Of a stretch of DNA of 64,000 nucleotides, positions 17,934 to 25,577 are shown in pieces. The stretch comes from Ralstonia mannitolilytica (GTDB taxonomy: Bacteria; Pseudomonadota; Gammaproteobacteria; Burkholderiales; Burkholderiaceae). The position numbers and the translations under genes were made by a program. How positions within the stretch are numbered: position 1 is the stretch's first letter; every line of letters starts with the position of its first letter. The notes below the pieces were generated by a model. It saw nothing but the letters and a program-made list of their open reading frames with translations, searched no databases and was not told the DNA's origin. The stretch lies in contig NZ_CAJPVG010000004.1 in assembly GCF_905397375.1 (NCBI RefSeq), positions 124,001 through 188,000 of the forward strand, given 5' to 3'.

Positions 17934-18167
17934 TATCCCCACTCCCAATAACGGTGAAAGCAGTGAACAACCCAACCATCGAAAAGATCGATTTGGGAAA
18001 GGACGCCATCGGCGGGCGGCTCAAGGTCTGTTGAAATGAAAAAACGAGCGCTGCCGGCCCCCGCTTGGGCCAACGACCATACGCTTGATGGGCCAACAGA
18101 CCCGAACCACCGGTACGGGGCGGTGTATGCCGGCCCGGCCTTTGGAGGAAAGGGGGGGATTGTACCC

Positions 18168-18195
18168 CAGGGAAATCGATAAGTCCCTGATTTTT
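18168..18195 (+). terminator. Terminator-like hairpin with no upstream plus-strand gene
   Basis: CAGGGA (18168-18173) pairs with TCCCTG (18184-18189) over a 10-nt loop and is followed by ATTTTT. Nothing is encoded on the plus strand before it. It could end a small RNA, or act in the minus-strand leader of the oxygenase. Confidence 0.45.
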
Positions 18196-18311
18196 CGTCG
18201 CCTTTCGGCTGCCCGCCGGTCCTGCCGGTGTCCGCCGCCGTCGCCGCCGCTTCCAACCGCCCGGAAGCCGCCGCCCTGCGCCATATGCGCAGAACGCACG
18301 CCGATTTGCCG

Positions 18312-18317
18312 TAAAAT
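18312..18317 (+). promoter_or_regulatory. Candidate -10 box for xseB-ispA
   Basis: TAAAAT followed by GCCGG, 38 bp upstream of the xseB start. The flanks (TTGCCG before and GCCGG after) almost repeat those of the TAAAAT box before msbA at 59460. No clear -35. Confidence 0.45.
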
Positions 18318-18349
18318 GCCGGATTGTCCTTTTCTCATTCGCAACCGGC

Positions 18350-18646
18350 ATGCCCCGTGCCTCTAACGACGCCTCCGCCGCTGCCGGCGACGCGTCCGCC
18401 ACTCCCGCCGCAGCCCCGGCATCTTATGAAGCGGCCATGGCCGAGCTCGAAACCCTGGTCGCCAGCATGGAATCCGGTGAACTGCCGCTGGAGGCCTCGC
18501 TTGCGGCGTATCGCCGCGGGGCCGAGCTGGTCCGGTATTGCCAGCAGGTGCTGGAGCGCGTGGAGCAGCAGGTGCGCGTGCTCGATGGCGACGCCCTGAA
18601 GCCGCTGGCCGACGACGGCAGCCCGAACGAGCAGGCCGGCGCATGA
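18350..18646 (+). CDS. xseB: Exodeoxyribonuclease VII small subunit
   Basis: Small subunit of ExoVII, which degrades single-stranded DNA to oligonucleotides together with XseA (encoded elsewhere). The 98 residues contain the conserved core SYEAAMAELETLVASMESGELPLEASLAAYRRGAELVRYCQQVLE (given here in part; about residues 25-70), the classic two-helix XseB domain, preceded by a 24-residue Ala/Ser-rich extension. Its stop overlaps the ispA start by 4 nt (ATGA at 18643-18646), so the two are translationally coupled, as is usual in proteobacteria. Confidence 0.95.
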   Translation: MPRASNDASAAAGDASATPAAAPASYEAAMAELETLVASMESGELPLEASLAAYRRGAELVRYCQQVLERVEQQVRVLDGDALKPLADDGSPNEQAGA

Positions 18647-19542
18647 CCGACTTCTCGCAATGGATGGCGTCGGTGGTGGCGCGGACCGAAGAGGCGCTCG
18701 ACCGCGCCCTGCCCGCCGAAACCGTATCGCCGCAGCGCCTGCATGCCGCCATGCGGTATGCCGCCCTGGGCGGCGGCAAGCGCGTGCGGCCGCTCCTGGC
18801 ACATGCCGCCGGTGCGCTGGGTGACGCATCGCCCGAGGCGCTCGATGGCGTGAGTTGCGCAGTGGAAATGATCCACGCCTACTCGCTGGTCCACGACGAC
18901 ATGCCATGCATGGACGACGATGACCTGCGCCGCGGCCGCCCGACCGTGCATCGCGCCTATGATGAAGCGACCGCCCTGCTGGTGGGCGACGCCTTGCAGA
19001 CGCAGGCCTTCACCGTGCTGGCCGAGCTGGACCCGGTCGCCCCGGCCATGCGGGCCGCGTTGGTCAGCGAGTTGGCGCGCGCTTCGGGGTCGGTCGGCAT
19101 GGCGGGCGGGCAGGCAATCGACCTGCAAAGTGTTGGCGTGGCGCTGTCGCAAGACGCCCTGGAAGCGATGCATCGCATGAAGACCGGCGCGCTGCTGCGG
19201 GCGAGCCTGCGTATGGGGGCGCTCTGTGCGGGTGTGCAGGCCGGGGCACTGCAGCAGGTGGATGCCTACGCGGCTGCCGTTGGGCTGGCGTTCCAGGTCG
19301 TCGACGACATCCTCGACGTGACGGCCGACACGGCGACGCTCGGCAAGACGGCTGGCAAGGACGAGGCCAATGACAAGCCGACCTATGTGTCCATCCTGGG
19401 GCTCGATCAGGCCCGTGCGCTGGCGGACGAGCTGCATGCCGCGGCCGTCGCGGCGGTCGCGCGGCTGGCCCGCGAAGCCGGCGAGGCGCGCACCGTACGG
19501 TTGGCCGAGATGGCCGACCTGATCGTGCGGCGTGGCCACTGA
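18643..19542 (+). CDS. ispA: Farnesyl diphosphate synthase (polyprenyl synthetase)
   Basis: Condenses IPP with DMAPP and GPP to farnesyl diphosphate in the cytoplasm. The 299 residues carry the first aspartate-rich motif (DDMPCMDDDD, about residues 87-96), GGKRVRP near residue 46, the GQAIDL block and the second aspartate-rich motif DDILD. The start MTDFSQWMASV overlaps the xseB stop by 4 nt. It is followed by dxs 56 bp downstream, so a xseB-ispA-dxs isoprenoid operon is likely. Confidence 0.95.
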   Translation: MTDFSQWMASVVARTEEALDRALPAETVSPQRLHAAMRYAALGGGKRVRPLLAHAAGALGDASPEALDGVSCAVEMIHAYSLVHDDMPCMDDDDLRRGRPTVHRAYDEATALLVGDALQTQAFTVLAELDPVAPAMRAALVSELARASGSVGMAGGQAIDLQSVGVALSQDALEAMHRMKTGALLRASLRMGALCAGVQAGALQQVDAYAAAVGLAFQVVDDILDVTADTATLGKTAGKDEANDKPTYVSILGLDQARALADELHAAAVAAVARLAREAGEARTVRLAEMADLIVRRGH

Positions 19543-19598
19543 ACAACATTGCATAGACGGTAGAAGTCTTTGCCAAAACGCCAAAGCGGCGGTCCCAC

Positions 19599-21509
19599 AT
19601 GACGTACGAACTTCTGAACACCATCGACGACCCGGCCGACCTGCGCCGCCTGGACCGTCGCCAGCTCGGGCCCCTGGCGGATGAGCTGCGCGCCTTCGTG
19701 CTCGATTCCGTCTCCCAGACGGGCGGCCATCTGTCGTCCAACCTCGGCACGGTGGAGCTGACCATCGCGCTGCACTACGTCTTCAACACGCCGGAAGACC
19801 GCATCGTGTGGGACGTCGGCCACCAGAGCTATCCGCACAAGATCCTCACGGGGCGCCGTGACCAGATGAGCACGCTGCGCCAGCTGGACGGCATCTCCGG
19901 CTTCCCGCGCCGCAGCGAAAGCCCGTACGACACGTTCGGCACGGCGCACTCGTCCACGTCGATTTCCGCCGCGCTGGGCATGGCGCTGGGCGCAAAGACC
20001 AACGGTGAACAGCGTGTCGCCATTGCCGTCATCGGTGACGGTGCGATGAGCGCCGGCATGGCCTTCGAGGCCATGAACAACGCGGGCGTCTACAAAGACC
20101 TGCCGCTGGTGGTGGTGCTCAACGACAACGACATGTCGATCTCGCCGCCGGTGGGGGCGCTCAACCGCTACCTGGCGCGGCTGATGAGCGGCCAGTTCTA
20201 CGCGGCGACCAAGAAGGGGGTGGAGAAGCTGCTGTCGGTGGCGCCGCCGGTGCTCGAATTCGCCAAACGCTTCGAGGAGCACGCCAAGGGCATGCTCGTG
20301 CCGGCCACGATGTTCGAAGAGTTCGGCTTCAATTACATCGGCCCGATCGATGGGCACGACCTCGAATCGCTCGTGCCGACGCTGCAGAACATCCGCCAAC
20401 GCGCGCTGGAAGGCGGTGGTCCGCAGTTCCTCCACGTGGTCACCAAGAAGGGCCAGGGCTACAAGCTGGCCGAGGCGGACCCGATCCTGTATCACGGCCC
20501 CGGCAAGTTCAATCCGCAGGAAGGCATCAAACCGTCCGCACGCCCGGCCAAGGTGACGTACACGCAGGTGTTCGGGCAATGGCTGTGCGACATGGCCGCA
20601 GCCGACAAGCGCCTGATCGGCATCACGCCCGCCATGCGCGAGGGCTCGGGCATGGTCGAGTTCGAACAGCGCTTTCCCGACCGCTATTACGACGTCGGCA
20701 TCGCCGAGCAGCACGCCGTCACGTTCGCTGGCGGCCTGGCCTGCGAGGGTCTGAAGCCCGTCGTCGCGATCTATTCGACGTTCCTGCAGCGCGGGTATGA
20801 CCAACTGATCCACGACGTGGCGCTGCAGAACCTGCCGGTGGTGTTTGCGCTGGACCGCGCCGGCCTGGTCGGCGCGGACGGGGCTACGCACGCCGGCGCG
20901 TACGACATTGCGTATCTGCGTTGCATCCCGAACATGATGGTGATGACGCCGGCCGACGAGAACGAATGCCGCCGGCTGTTGAACACGGCATTCGCGCAGG
21001 ATTGCCCGACGGCGGTGCGCTATCCGCGCGGCGCCGGCCCGGGCATTGCGGTGGAGCCCACGTTGGAGCCGCTGCCGCTTGGCAAGGCGGAGGTCCGCCG
21101 TGCATCCGCGGCGCCTGCGGGCCAGCGCGTGGCAATCCTGGCGTTTGGCTCGATGGTGGCGCCCGCCACCGCCGCTGCCGAGCGCCTCGATGCGACCGTG
21201 GTGAACATGCGCTTCGTCAAACCGCTGGACGCCGCTTGCGTGCTGGACATGGCACGCACGCACGATTACGTGGTGACGGTGGAGGAAGGCTGCGTGATGG
21301 GCGGCGCCGGCAGCGCCTGCGTCGAAGCGCTGGCCGCGGCCGGTGTCGCCACGCCGGTGCTCCAGCTTGGATTGCCTGACCGCTTCGTCGATCACGGCGA
21401 CCATGCGGTGCTGCTCGCGCAATGTGGGCTCGACGCCAACGGCATCCTCGCCTCCATCCGCGAGCGTTTTGCCGTACAGCCGCGAGCCACGGCCGCGCGT
21501 GTTGCCTGA
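19599..21509 (+). CDS. dxs: 1-deoxy-D-xylulose-5-phosphate synthase
   Basis: Thiamine-diphosphate enzyme that condenses pyruvate and glyceraldehyde 3-phosphate, the first step of the non-mevalonate isoprenoid pathway. At 636 residues it has full family length. The N-terminal TPP domain holds GHLSSNLGTVELT, the HQSYPHKILTGR block and the diphosphate motif GDGAMSAGMAFEA...NDNDMSIS. The central transketolase-like pyrimidine domain holds DVGIAEQHAVTFAGGLA and PVVAIYSTFLQRGYDQ. The C-terminal transketolase domain ends in VEEGCVMGGAGSA and LPDRFVDHG. It supplies precursors to ispA immediately upstream. Confidence 0.97.
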   Translation: MTYELLNTIDDPADLRRLDRRQLGPLADELRAFVLDSVSQTGGHLSSNLGTVELTIALHYVFNTPEDRIVWDVGHQSYPHKILTGRRDQMSTLRQLDGISGFPRRSESPYDTFGTAHSSTSISAALGMALGAKTNGEQRVAIAVIGDGAMSAGMAFEAMNNAGVYKDLPLVVVLNDNDMSISPPVGALNRYLARLMSGQFYAATKKGVEKLLSVAPPVLEFAKRFEEHAKGMLVPATMFEEFGFNYIGPIDGHDLESLVPTLQNIRQRALEGGGPQFLHVVTKKGQGYKLAEADPILYHGPGKFNPQEGIKPSARPAKVTYTQVFGQWLCDMAAADKRLIGITPAMREGSGMVEFEQRFPDRYYDVGIAEQHAVTFAGGLACEGLKPVVAIYSTFLQRGYDQLIHDVALQNLPVVFALDRAGLVGADGATHAGAYDIAYLRCIPNMMVMTPADENECRRLLNTAFAQDCPTAVRYPRGAGPGIAVEPTLEPLPLGKAEVRRASAAPAGQRVAILAFGSMVAPATAAAERLDATVVNMRFVKPLDAACVLDMARTHDYVVTVEEGCVMGGAGSACVEALAAAGVATPVLQLGLPDRFVDHGDHAVLLAQCGLDANGILASIRERFAVQPRATAARVA

Positions 21510-21753
21510 GCAACACATCATGCATAGGCAGAATCAATCACCCGTATTGCTTCTGCGGGTTTGAGTAGTTGACTGCAGAGGTGGGAAATTTCCCTTACAC
21601 TCCGCCAGTCCATTTTGTGAATTGTGTGCGCAGTCGCGGGATGGGTTGAGACGATCACTTGAGGGGTGGTCTCGATCAGCCAGGTTCCGCGGTTTCACAC
21701 TCGTTGCGTTCCGGTCGACTGCGATGGCCGGGCGACCGTAAAGGAAACCGATC
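21510..21753 (+). promoter_or_regulatory. folE2 upstream region with structured leader
   Basis: A 244-bp gap between dxs and folE2. A weak hairpin ACCCG (21540-21544) / CGGGT (21556-21560) may end the dxs message. Further on lies a foldable segment. CGCAGTCG (21629-21636) is perfectly complementary to CGACTGCG (21716-21723). Inside it, CGCGG (21635-21639) can pair with CCGCG (21687-21691), GGTT (21644-21647) with AGCC (21778-type position 21678-21681), and GAGAC (21648-21652) with GTCTC (21669-21673). The outer 8-bp stem and the CGCGG stem share two bases, so they are partly exclusive. This could be a riboswitch or other cis-RNA; no known consensus was matched. Confidence 0.45.
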
Positions 21754-22560
21754 ATGAACGATATGAACCCGGCCTTCGCCATGCCGGACGTGCAGTCCAG
21801 CCACGATACCCGCCAGATTCCGATCCAGCGCGTTGGCGTGCGCGGGGTGCGTTACCCGATGTCGCTGCAGACGCCGTCGGGCGTGCAGAACACCGTGGGC
21901 ACGTTCAACCTGGACGTGCACCTGCCGGCCGACCAGAAGGGCACGCACATGTCGCGTTTCGTCGCGCTGCTCGAAGAAGAGCGCGAGCCGCTGAACCTGG
22001 CCCAGTTCCAGTTGCTGCTGGAAAAGATGCTGGAGAAGCTCGAGGCCGACGCCGGCCGTATCGAAGTCCACTTCCCGTATTTCGTCAGCAAGACGGCCCC
22101 GGTGTCGGGCGTGCAGTCGCTGATGGACTATGAGGTGACGATGATCGGCGAAGTGCGCAACGGCCATACCACGGTCCGCGTCAAGGCGCTGGTGCCGGTC
22201 ACGAGCCTGTGCCCGTGCTCGAAGAAGATCTCGCAGTACGGCGCGCACAACCAGCGTTCGCACATCACGATCGACGCCGAACTGGCGGCCGACACGCCCG
22301 TCGAAGCGCTGATCCGCATGGCTGAAGAAGAAGCCTCGTGCGAACTGTGGGGCCTGCTCAAGCGCCCGGACGAGAAGTTCGTGACCGAGCGTGCGTACGA
22401 AAACCCGAAGTTCGTGGAAGACCTGGTGCGCGATATCGCCATGCGCCTGAACCAGGACGACCGCATCGTCGCCTACACGCTGGAAGCCGAGAACTTCGAA
22501 TCGATTCACAACCACAGCGCCTATGCGCTGATCGAGCGCGACAAGCGCACGGACAAGTGA
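21754..22560 (+). CDS. folE2: GTP cyclohydrolase IB (FolE2)
   Basis: Converts GTP to 7,8-dihydroneopterin triphosphate, the entry step to tetrahydrofolate and queuosine. The type IB enzyme does not need zinc specifically and often replaces FolE when zinc is scarce. The 268 residues include IQRVGVRGVRYP (about 24-35), the metal-site Cys in VTSLCPCSKKIS (about 148-159), GAHNQRSH and the C-terminal ENFESIHNHSAYA. The start MNDMNPAFAMPDV is preceded by AAAGGAAACC. It is separated from dxs by a 244-bp leader with pairing potential, and converges with tsaD over a strong terminator. Confidence 0.96.
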   Translation: MNDMNPAFAMPDVQSSHDTRQIPIQRVGVRGVRYPMSLQTPSGVQNTVGTFNLDVHLPADQKGTHMSRFVALLEEEREPLNLAQFQLLLEKMLEKLEADAGRIEVHFPYFVSKTAPVSGVQSLMDYEVTMIGEVRNGHTTVRVKALVPVTSLCPCSKKISQYGAHNQRSHITIDAELAADTPVEALIRMAEEEASCELWGLLKRPDEKFVTERAYENPKFVEDLVRDIAMRLNQDDRIVAYTLEAENFESIHNHSAYALIERDKRTDK

Positions 22561-22585
22561 TCGACGCGCCGCGCTGCAAGAAACA

Positions 22586-22609
22586 GCCGCTCATCCGAGC
22601 GGCTTTTTT
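22586..22609 (+). terminator. Intrinsic terminator between folE2 and tsaD
   Basis: GCCGCTC (22586-22592), loop ATCC, GAGCGGC (22597-22603), then six T. It lies 25 bp after the folE2 stop and touches the tsaD stop on the other strand. Confidence 0.9.
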
Positions 22610-23652
22610 CATGCGCGGTGGATGCGGATGTCTTCGAGGTCCCATCGGGGCGTGACGCCGAAGCCGTAGCCGTCCTGCACCTGCGCAGGGTCTGCCTGCA
22701 GCCGCATCGCGCCGGCAAACGCGATCATCGCGCCGTTGTCGGTACAGAACTGCAGGTCGGGGTAGTACACACGCAGGCCGCGCTTCTTGCCTTCAGCGTT
22801 GAGCCCCTCGCGTAACTGGCGGTTGGCGCCCACGCCGCCCGCCACGACGATGCGCTTGAGGCCATGCTCGCGCGCCGCCCGCAGCGTCTTGCTGACGAGT
22901 ACTTCAACGATCGCATCGACAAACGCGCGGGCAAGGTCGGCGCGCGGCTGGTAGCAGGTTTCGCTGTCGGTCAGGTTCAGCTTGCGCACTTGCGTGAGCA
23001 CCGCCGTCTTCAGTCCCGCGAACGAGAAATCGAAATTGCCCGAGTGCAACATCGGCCGGGGCAGGTCGAACACCCCTGGGTTGCCGAATTCGGCCAGGCG
23101 CGACACCGCCGGGCCGCCGGGGTAGCCGAGGCCGAGCAGCTTGGCGGTCTTGTCGAACGCCTCGCCGGCCGCGTCGTCGAGCGTTTCGCCAAGCAGCGTG
23201 TACTGGCCGACGCCGTCGACGCGCATCAACTGCGTGTGCCCGCCCGAAACGAGCAGCGCCAGGAACGGAAACTCGGGCCGGTCGGCCTCCAGCAGCGGCG
23301 AGAGCAGATGGCCCTCGAGGTGATGCACGCCCACCACCGGTTTGCCCAGCGCAAACGCCAGGGCGTTCGCCACCGAGGCGCCGACAAGCAGCGCGCCCGC
23401 CAGCCCTGGGCCCTTCGTGTAGGCAATCGCATCGATGTCGGCGGGCGTGGCGCCTGCCTTGCCCAGCACTTCCTCCAGTAGCGGGATCACACGGCGGATG
23501 TGGTCGCGCGAGGCCAGTTCCGGCACCACGCCGCCGTATTCGCGGTGCATCGCGATCTGCGAATACAGCGCGTGCGCGCGCAGCCCGGCGGCCGTGTCGT
23601 ACAGGGCGACGCCGGTTTCGTCACAGGAAGATTCGATGCCGAGGACCAGCAT
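22609..23652 (-). CDS. tsaD: tRNA N6-threonylcarbamoyladenosine transferase
   Basis: Transfers threonylcarbamoyl from TC-AMP to A37 of ANN-decoding tRNAs (with TsaB, TsaC and TsaE). The start ATG 23650-23652 gives MLVLGIESSCDETGVALYD, the canonical TsaD start (347 aa); an extension to 23697 is not conserved. The ASKHA-fold motifs are visible: GIESSCDETG, the iron-binding HHLEGH, LVSGGHTQL, DDAAGEAFDK, GGVGANRQLR and CTDNGAMIA. It is divergent from the YhiN-type flavoprotein gene, with about 95 bp between starts. Confidence 0.97.
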   Translation of the reverse strand: MLVLGIESSCDETGVALYDTAAGLRAHALYSQIAMHREYGGVVPELASRDHIRRVIPLLEEVLGKAGATPADIDAIAYTKGPGLAGALLVGASVANALAFALGKPVVGVHHLEGHLLSPLLEADRPEFPFLALLVSGGHTQLMRVDGVGQYTLLGETLDDAAGEAFDKTAKLLGLGYPGGPAVSRLAEFGNPGVFDLPRPMLHSGNFDFSFAGLKTAVLTQVRKLNLTDSETCYQPRADLARAFVDAIVEVLVSKTLRAAREHGLKRIVVAGGVGANRQLREGLNAEGKKRGLRVYYPDLQFCTDNGAMIAFAGAMRLQADPAQVQDGYGFGVTPRWDLEDIRIHRA

Positions 23653-23701
23653 GGCGTGTGAAGGAAGAAATCCGTAGGGAGGCGCCGAAGATAGCACAAG
23701 C

Positions 23702-23707
23702 TAAAAT
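23702..23707 (+). promoter_or_regulatory. Candidate -10 box for the YhiN-type gene
   Basis: TAAAAT followed by GCGCGG, 40 bp upstream of the start codon and inside the divergent region shared with tsaD. The -35 is not clear. Confidence 0.4.
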
Positions 23708-23746
23708 GCGCGGTTTTCAGGCATAGACAGAGGCGGCGCGGCGATC

Positions 23747-24967
23747 ATGATGCGGTGCGATGTGGCGGTGATCGGCGCGGGCGCGGCCGGGATGATGTGC
23801 GCGGCCGTGGCCGGGCAGCGGGGCGCGCGCGTGGTGCTGATCGACCACGCGACCCGGCTCGCCGAGAAGATCCGCATCTCGGGCGGCGGCCGGTGCAACT
23901 TCACCAACGTCAACGCGGGGCCGGCCAATTACCTGTCGAACAACCCGCATTTCTGCCGCTCCGCGCTGGCGCGGTACACGGCGCAGGATTTCATCCGCCT
24001 CGTTTCCAGCTACCGCATCCCGTATCACGAGAAGCACAAGGGCCAGCTTTTCTGCGACGACAGCGCCGAAGACATCATCCGCATGCTCGAAGCCGAGTGC
24101 GAGAAGGGCGGCGTCCTCTGGCGCACCGGCTGCTCCATTGCTGAGGTCGGCAAGGCGGGCGATGCGTATCGGCTTTCAACCAGCGCGGGGGAGATCGTCG
24201 CGCGCAAGCTGGTGATCGCCACGGGCGGCCTGTCCATTCCCAAGATCGGCGCGACGGATTTTGGCTATCGCGTTGCGCGCCAGTTCGGGCTGAAGATCGT
24301 CGAGACGCATCCGGCGCTGGTCCCGCTCACGTTCAACGCCGAGCACTGGGCGCCGTTCTCGGCGCTGTCCGGGGTGTCGATGGAAGTGGATGTGACCGTC
24401 GCGCAGCAGGCGGGGAAGGGCCGCAAGGGCGGCGCCACCACGTTTCGCGAAGACCTGCTGCTCACGCACCGCGGCCTGTCCGGCCCGGCCATTCTCCAGA
24501 TTTCGAGCTTCTGGAATGCAGGCCGGCCGCTGGCCATCGATCTGCTGCCCGACACGGACGCCGCGCAGTGGCTGTGCGACGAGAAGTCGGGCTCGCGCAA
24601 GCAGCTCGGGACGGTGCTGGCGCAACGACTGCCGGAACGCGTGGCGCAGGCCTGGTGCGCCACGCATGGCGCCAACCCGCATGCGCCGATTGCCGAGCTA
24701 CCCGACAAACTGCTGCGTGCGCTTGGTGCGGCCCTCAATCGATGGGAGCTGACGCCGTCGGGCAGCGAGGGCTACCGCAAGGCCGAGGTCACGCGCGGCG
24801 GCGTGGATACGCGTGCGCTGTCCTCCACGACCATGGAGGCGCAGGGCGCACCCGGCCTTTACTTCATCGGTGAGGTCGTCGACGTGACGGGGTGGCTCGG
24901 GGGCTACAACTTCCAGTGGGCGTGGGCCTCTGCCGTGGCGGCGGGGGAGGCCGTGTCTGCCGCTTGA
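23747..24967 (+). CDS. YhiN/HI0933-type FAD flavoprotein
   Basis: A member of the HI0933-like (TIGR00275) family of NAD(P)/FAD-dependent oxidoreductases; the physiological reaction is not established. The 406 residues open with the dinucleotide fold VAVIGAGAAGMMCA (about 6-19). The family signature KIRISGGGRCNFTN follows (about 41-54). KLVIATGGLSIPKIGATDFGY and the closing LYFIGEVVDVTGWLGGYNFQWAWASA, which contacts FAD, are also present. The start at 23747 (MMRCDVAVIG) may alternatively be the second ATG at 23750. It precedes yqeY and lies where many relatives carry rpsU. Confidence 0.9.
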   Translation: MMRCDVAVIGAGAAGMMCAAVAGQRGARVVLIDHATRLAEKIRISGGGRCNFTNVNAGPANYLSNNPHFCRSALARYTAQDFIRLVSSYRIPYHEKHKGQLFCDDSAEDIIRMLEAECEKGGVLWRTGCSIAEVGKAGDAYRLSTSAGEIVARKLVIATGGLSIPKIGATDFGYRVARQFGLKIVETHPALVPLTFNAEHWAPFSALSGVSMEVDVTVAQQAGKGRKGGATTFREDLLLTHRGLSGPAILQISSFWNAGRPLAIDLLPDTDAAQWLCDEKSGSRKQLGTVLAQRLPERVAQAWCATHGANPHAPIAELPDKLLRALGAALNRWELTPSGSEGYRKAEVTRGGVDTRALSSTTMEAQGAPGLYFIGEVVDVTGWLGGYNFQWAWASAVAAGEAVSAA

Positions 24968-25005
24968 CGCCGCGGACGGGGCCGGGAACCGTCCTGGTTC
25001 TGTGC

Positions 25006-25011
25006 TACGAT
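25006..25011 (+). promoter_or_regulatory. Candidate extended -10 for yqeY-dnaG
   Basis: TGCTACGAT contains TG-n-TACGAT, an extended -10 element (TG at 25003-25004). It is 78 bp upstream of the yqeY start. No -35 of quality. Confidence 0.35.
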
Positions 25012-25036
25012 CAGCGATCCACTTTTCTACGTTTGC

Positions 25037-25068
25037 AACCCGCTGGGCCAGCCGCTCAAGCGGGTTTT
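25037..25068 (+). promoter_or_regulatory. Terminator-like hairpin in the yqeY leader
   Basis: AACCCGCT (25037-25044) pairs perfectly with AGCGGGTT (25059-25066) over a 14-nt loop and runs into TTTT. A smaller competing hairpin CCGC-TCAA-GCGG (25052-25063) uses the right arm. The two are mutually exclusive. It sits 20 bp before the yqeY start, so it could be an attenuator, or the remnant terminator of a lost upstream gene. Confidence 0.5.
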
Positions 25069-25088
25069 GCCGTTTATCGGAGTTCGGA

Positions 25089-25538
25089 ATGTCCCTCAAG
25101 GCACAGATCACGGAAGACATGAAGGCCGCCATGCGCGCCAAGGAAATGGATCGTCTGGGCACGATCCGCCTGCTGCAGGCCGCCATCAAGCAGCGCGAGG
25201 TCGATGAGCGCATCGAGCTCGATGACGCCGCCGTGCTGGCCGTGGTGGACAAGATGATCAAGCAGCGCAAGGACTCCATCGCCGCGTTCGAGCAGGCCGG
25301 CCGCGACGACCTCGTCGCAAAGGAAGCCGCGGAAGTCGCCGTGCTGCAGGTCTACATGCCGGCGCAGCTGTCCGAAGCGGAAGTCGATGCCGCGGTGCGC
25401 GAGGCCGTAGCCCGGGCCGGTGCCGCCGGTCCGCAGGACATGGGCAAGGTGATGGGCATCCTCAAGCCGGCCCTCGCCGGCCGCGCCGACATGACGCAAG
25501 TCTCCGCCCGCGTGAAGGCGGTGCTTGCCGGCGCCTGA
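25089..25538 (+). CDS. YqeY/GatB-tail family protein
   Basis: A 149-residue YqeY-family protein resembling the C-terminal tRNA-binding domain of the GatB subunit of amidotransferase; its exact role is unknown. The start ATG 25089 gives MSLKAQITEDMKAAMRAKE, preceded by CGGAGTTCGG. Family blocks: RLLQAAIKQREVDERIEL, VVDKMIKQRKDSIAAFEQAGR, YMPAQLSEAEV and DMGKVMGILKPALAGRADM. It is the first gene of yqeY-dnaG-rpoD, the beta-proteobacterial form of the macromolecular synthesis operon, lying 39 bp before dnaG. Confidence 0.93.
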   Translation: MSLKAQITEDMKAAMRAKEMDRLGTIRLLQAAIKQREVDERIELDDAAVLAVVDKMIKQRKDSIAAFEQAGRDDLVAKEAAEVAVLQVYMPAQLSEAEVDAAVREAVARAGAAGPQDMGKVMGILKPALAGRADMTQVSARVKAVLAGA

Positions 25539-25577
25539 TCCTGCCCGACCAACGTTCCCCACAGGGGCGCACCGCGC

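Larger units (their letters stand above)
17934..18349. other. 416-bp intergenic region between the Rieske oxygenase gene and xseB
   Basis: No convincing coding frame. It holds a direct repeat TGGGCCAAC near 18065 and 18088, a C+G-rich run with G7 near 18151, a terminator-like hairpin at 18168-18195 on the plus strand, and a TAAAAT -10-like box at 18312-18317 before xseB. The minus-strand half must contain the oxygenase promoter, which I could not pinpoint. Confidence 0.6.

Noticed and set aside
17933..18402. Minus-strand frames of 107-169 codons upstream of the Rieske gene
   Set aside because: No family features, no ribosome-binding site, Pro/Gly/Arg-rich noise; they overlap xseB.
19407..21521. 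704-codon minus-strand frame over dxs
   Set aside because: Shadow of Dxs; composition artefact.
21567..21597. TTGACT with TACACT as a sigma-70 promoter for folE2
   Set aside because: Spacer is 21 bp, too long for a normal promoter.
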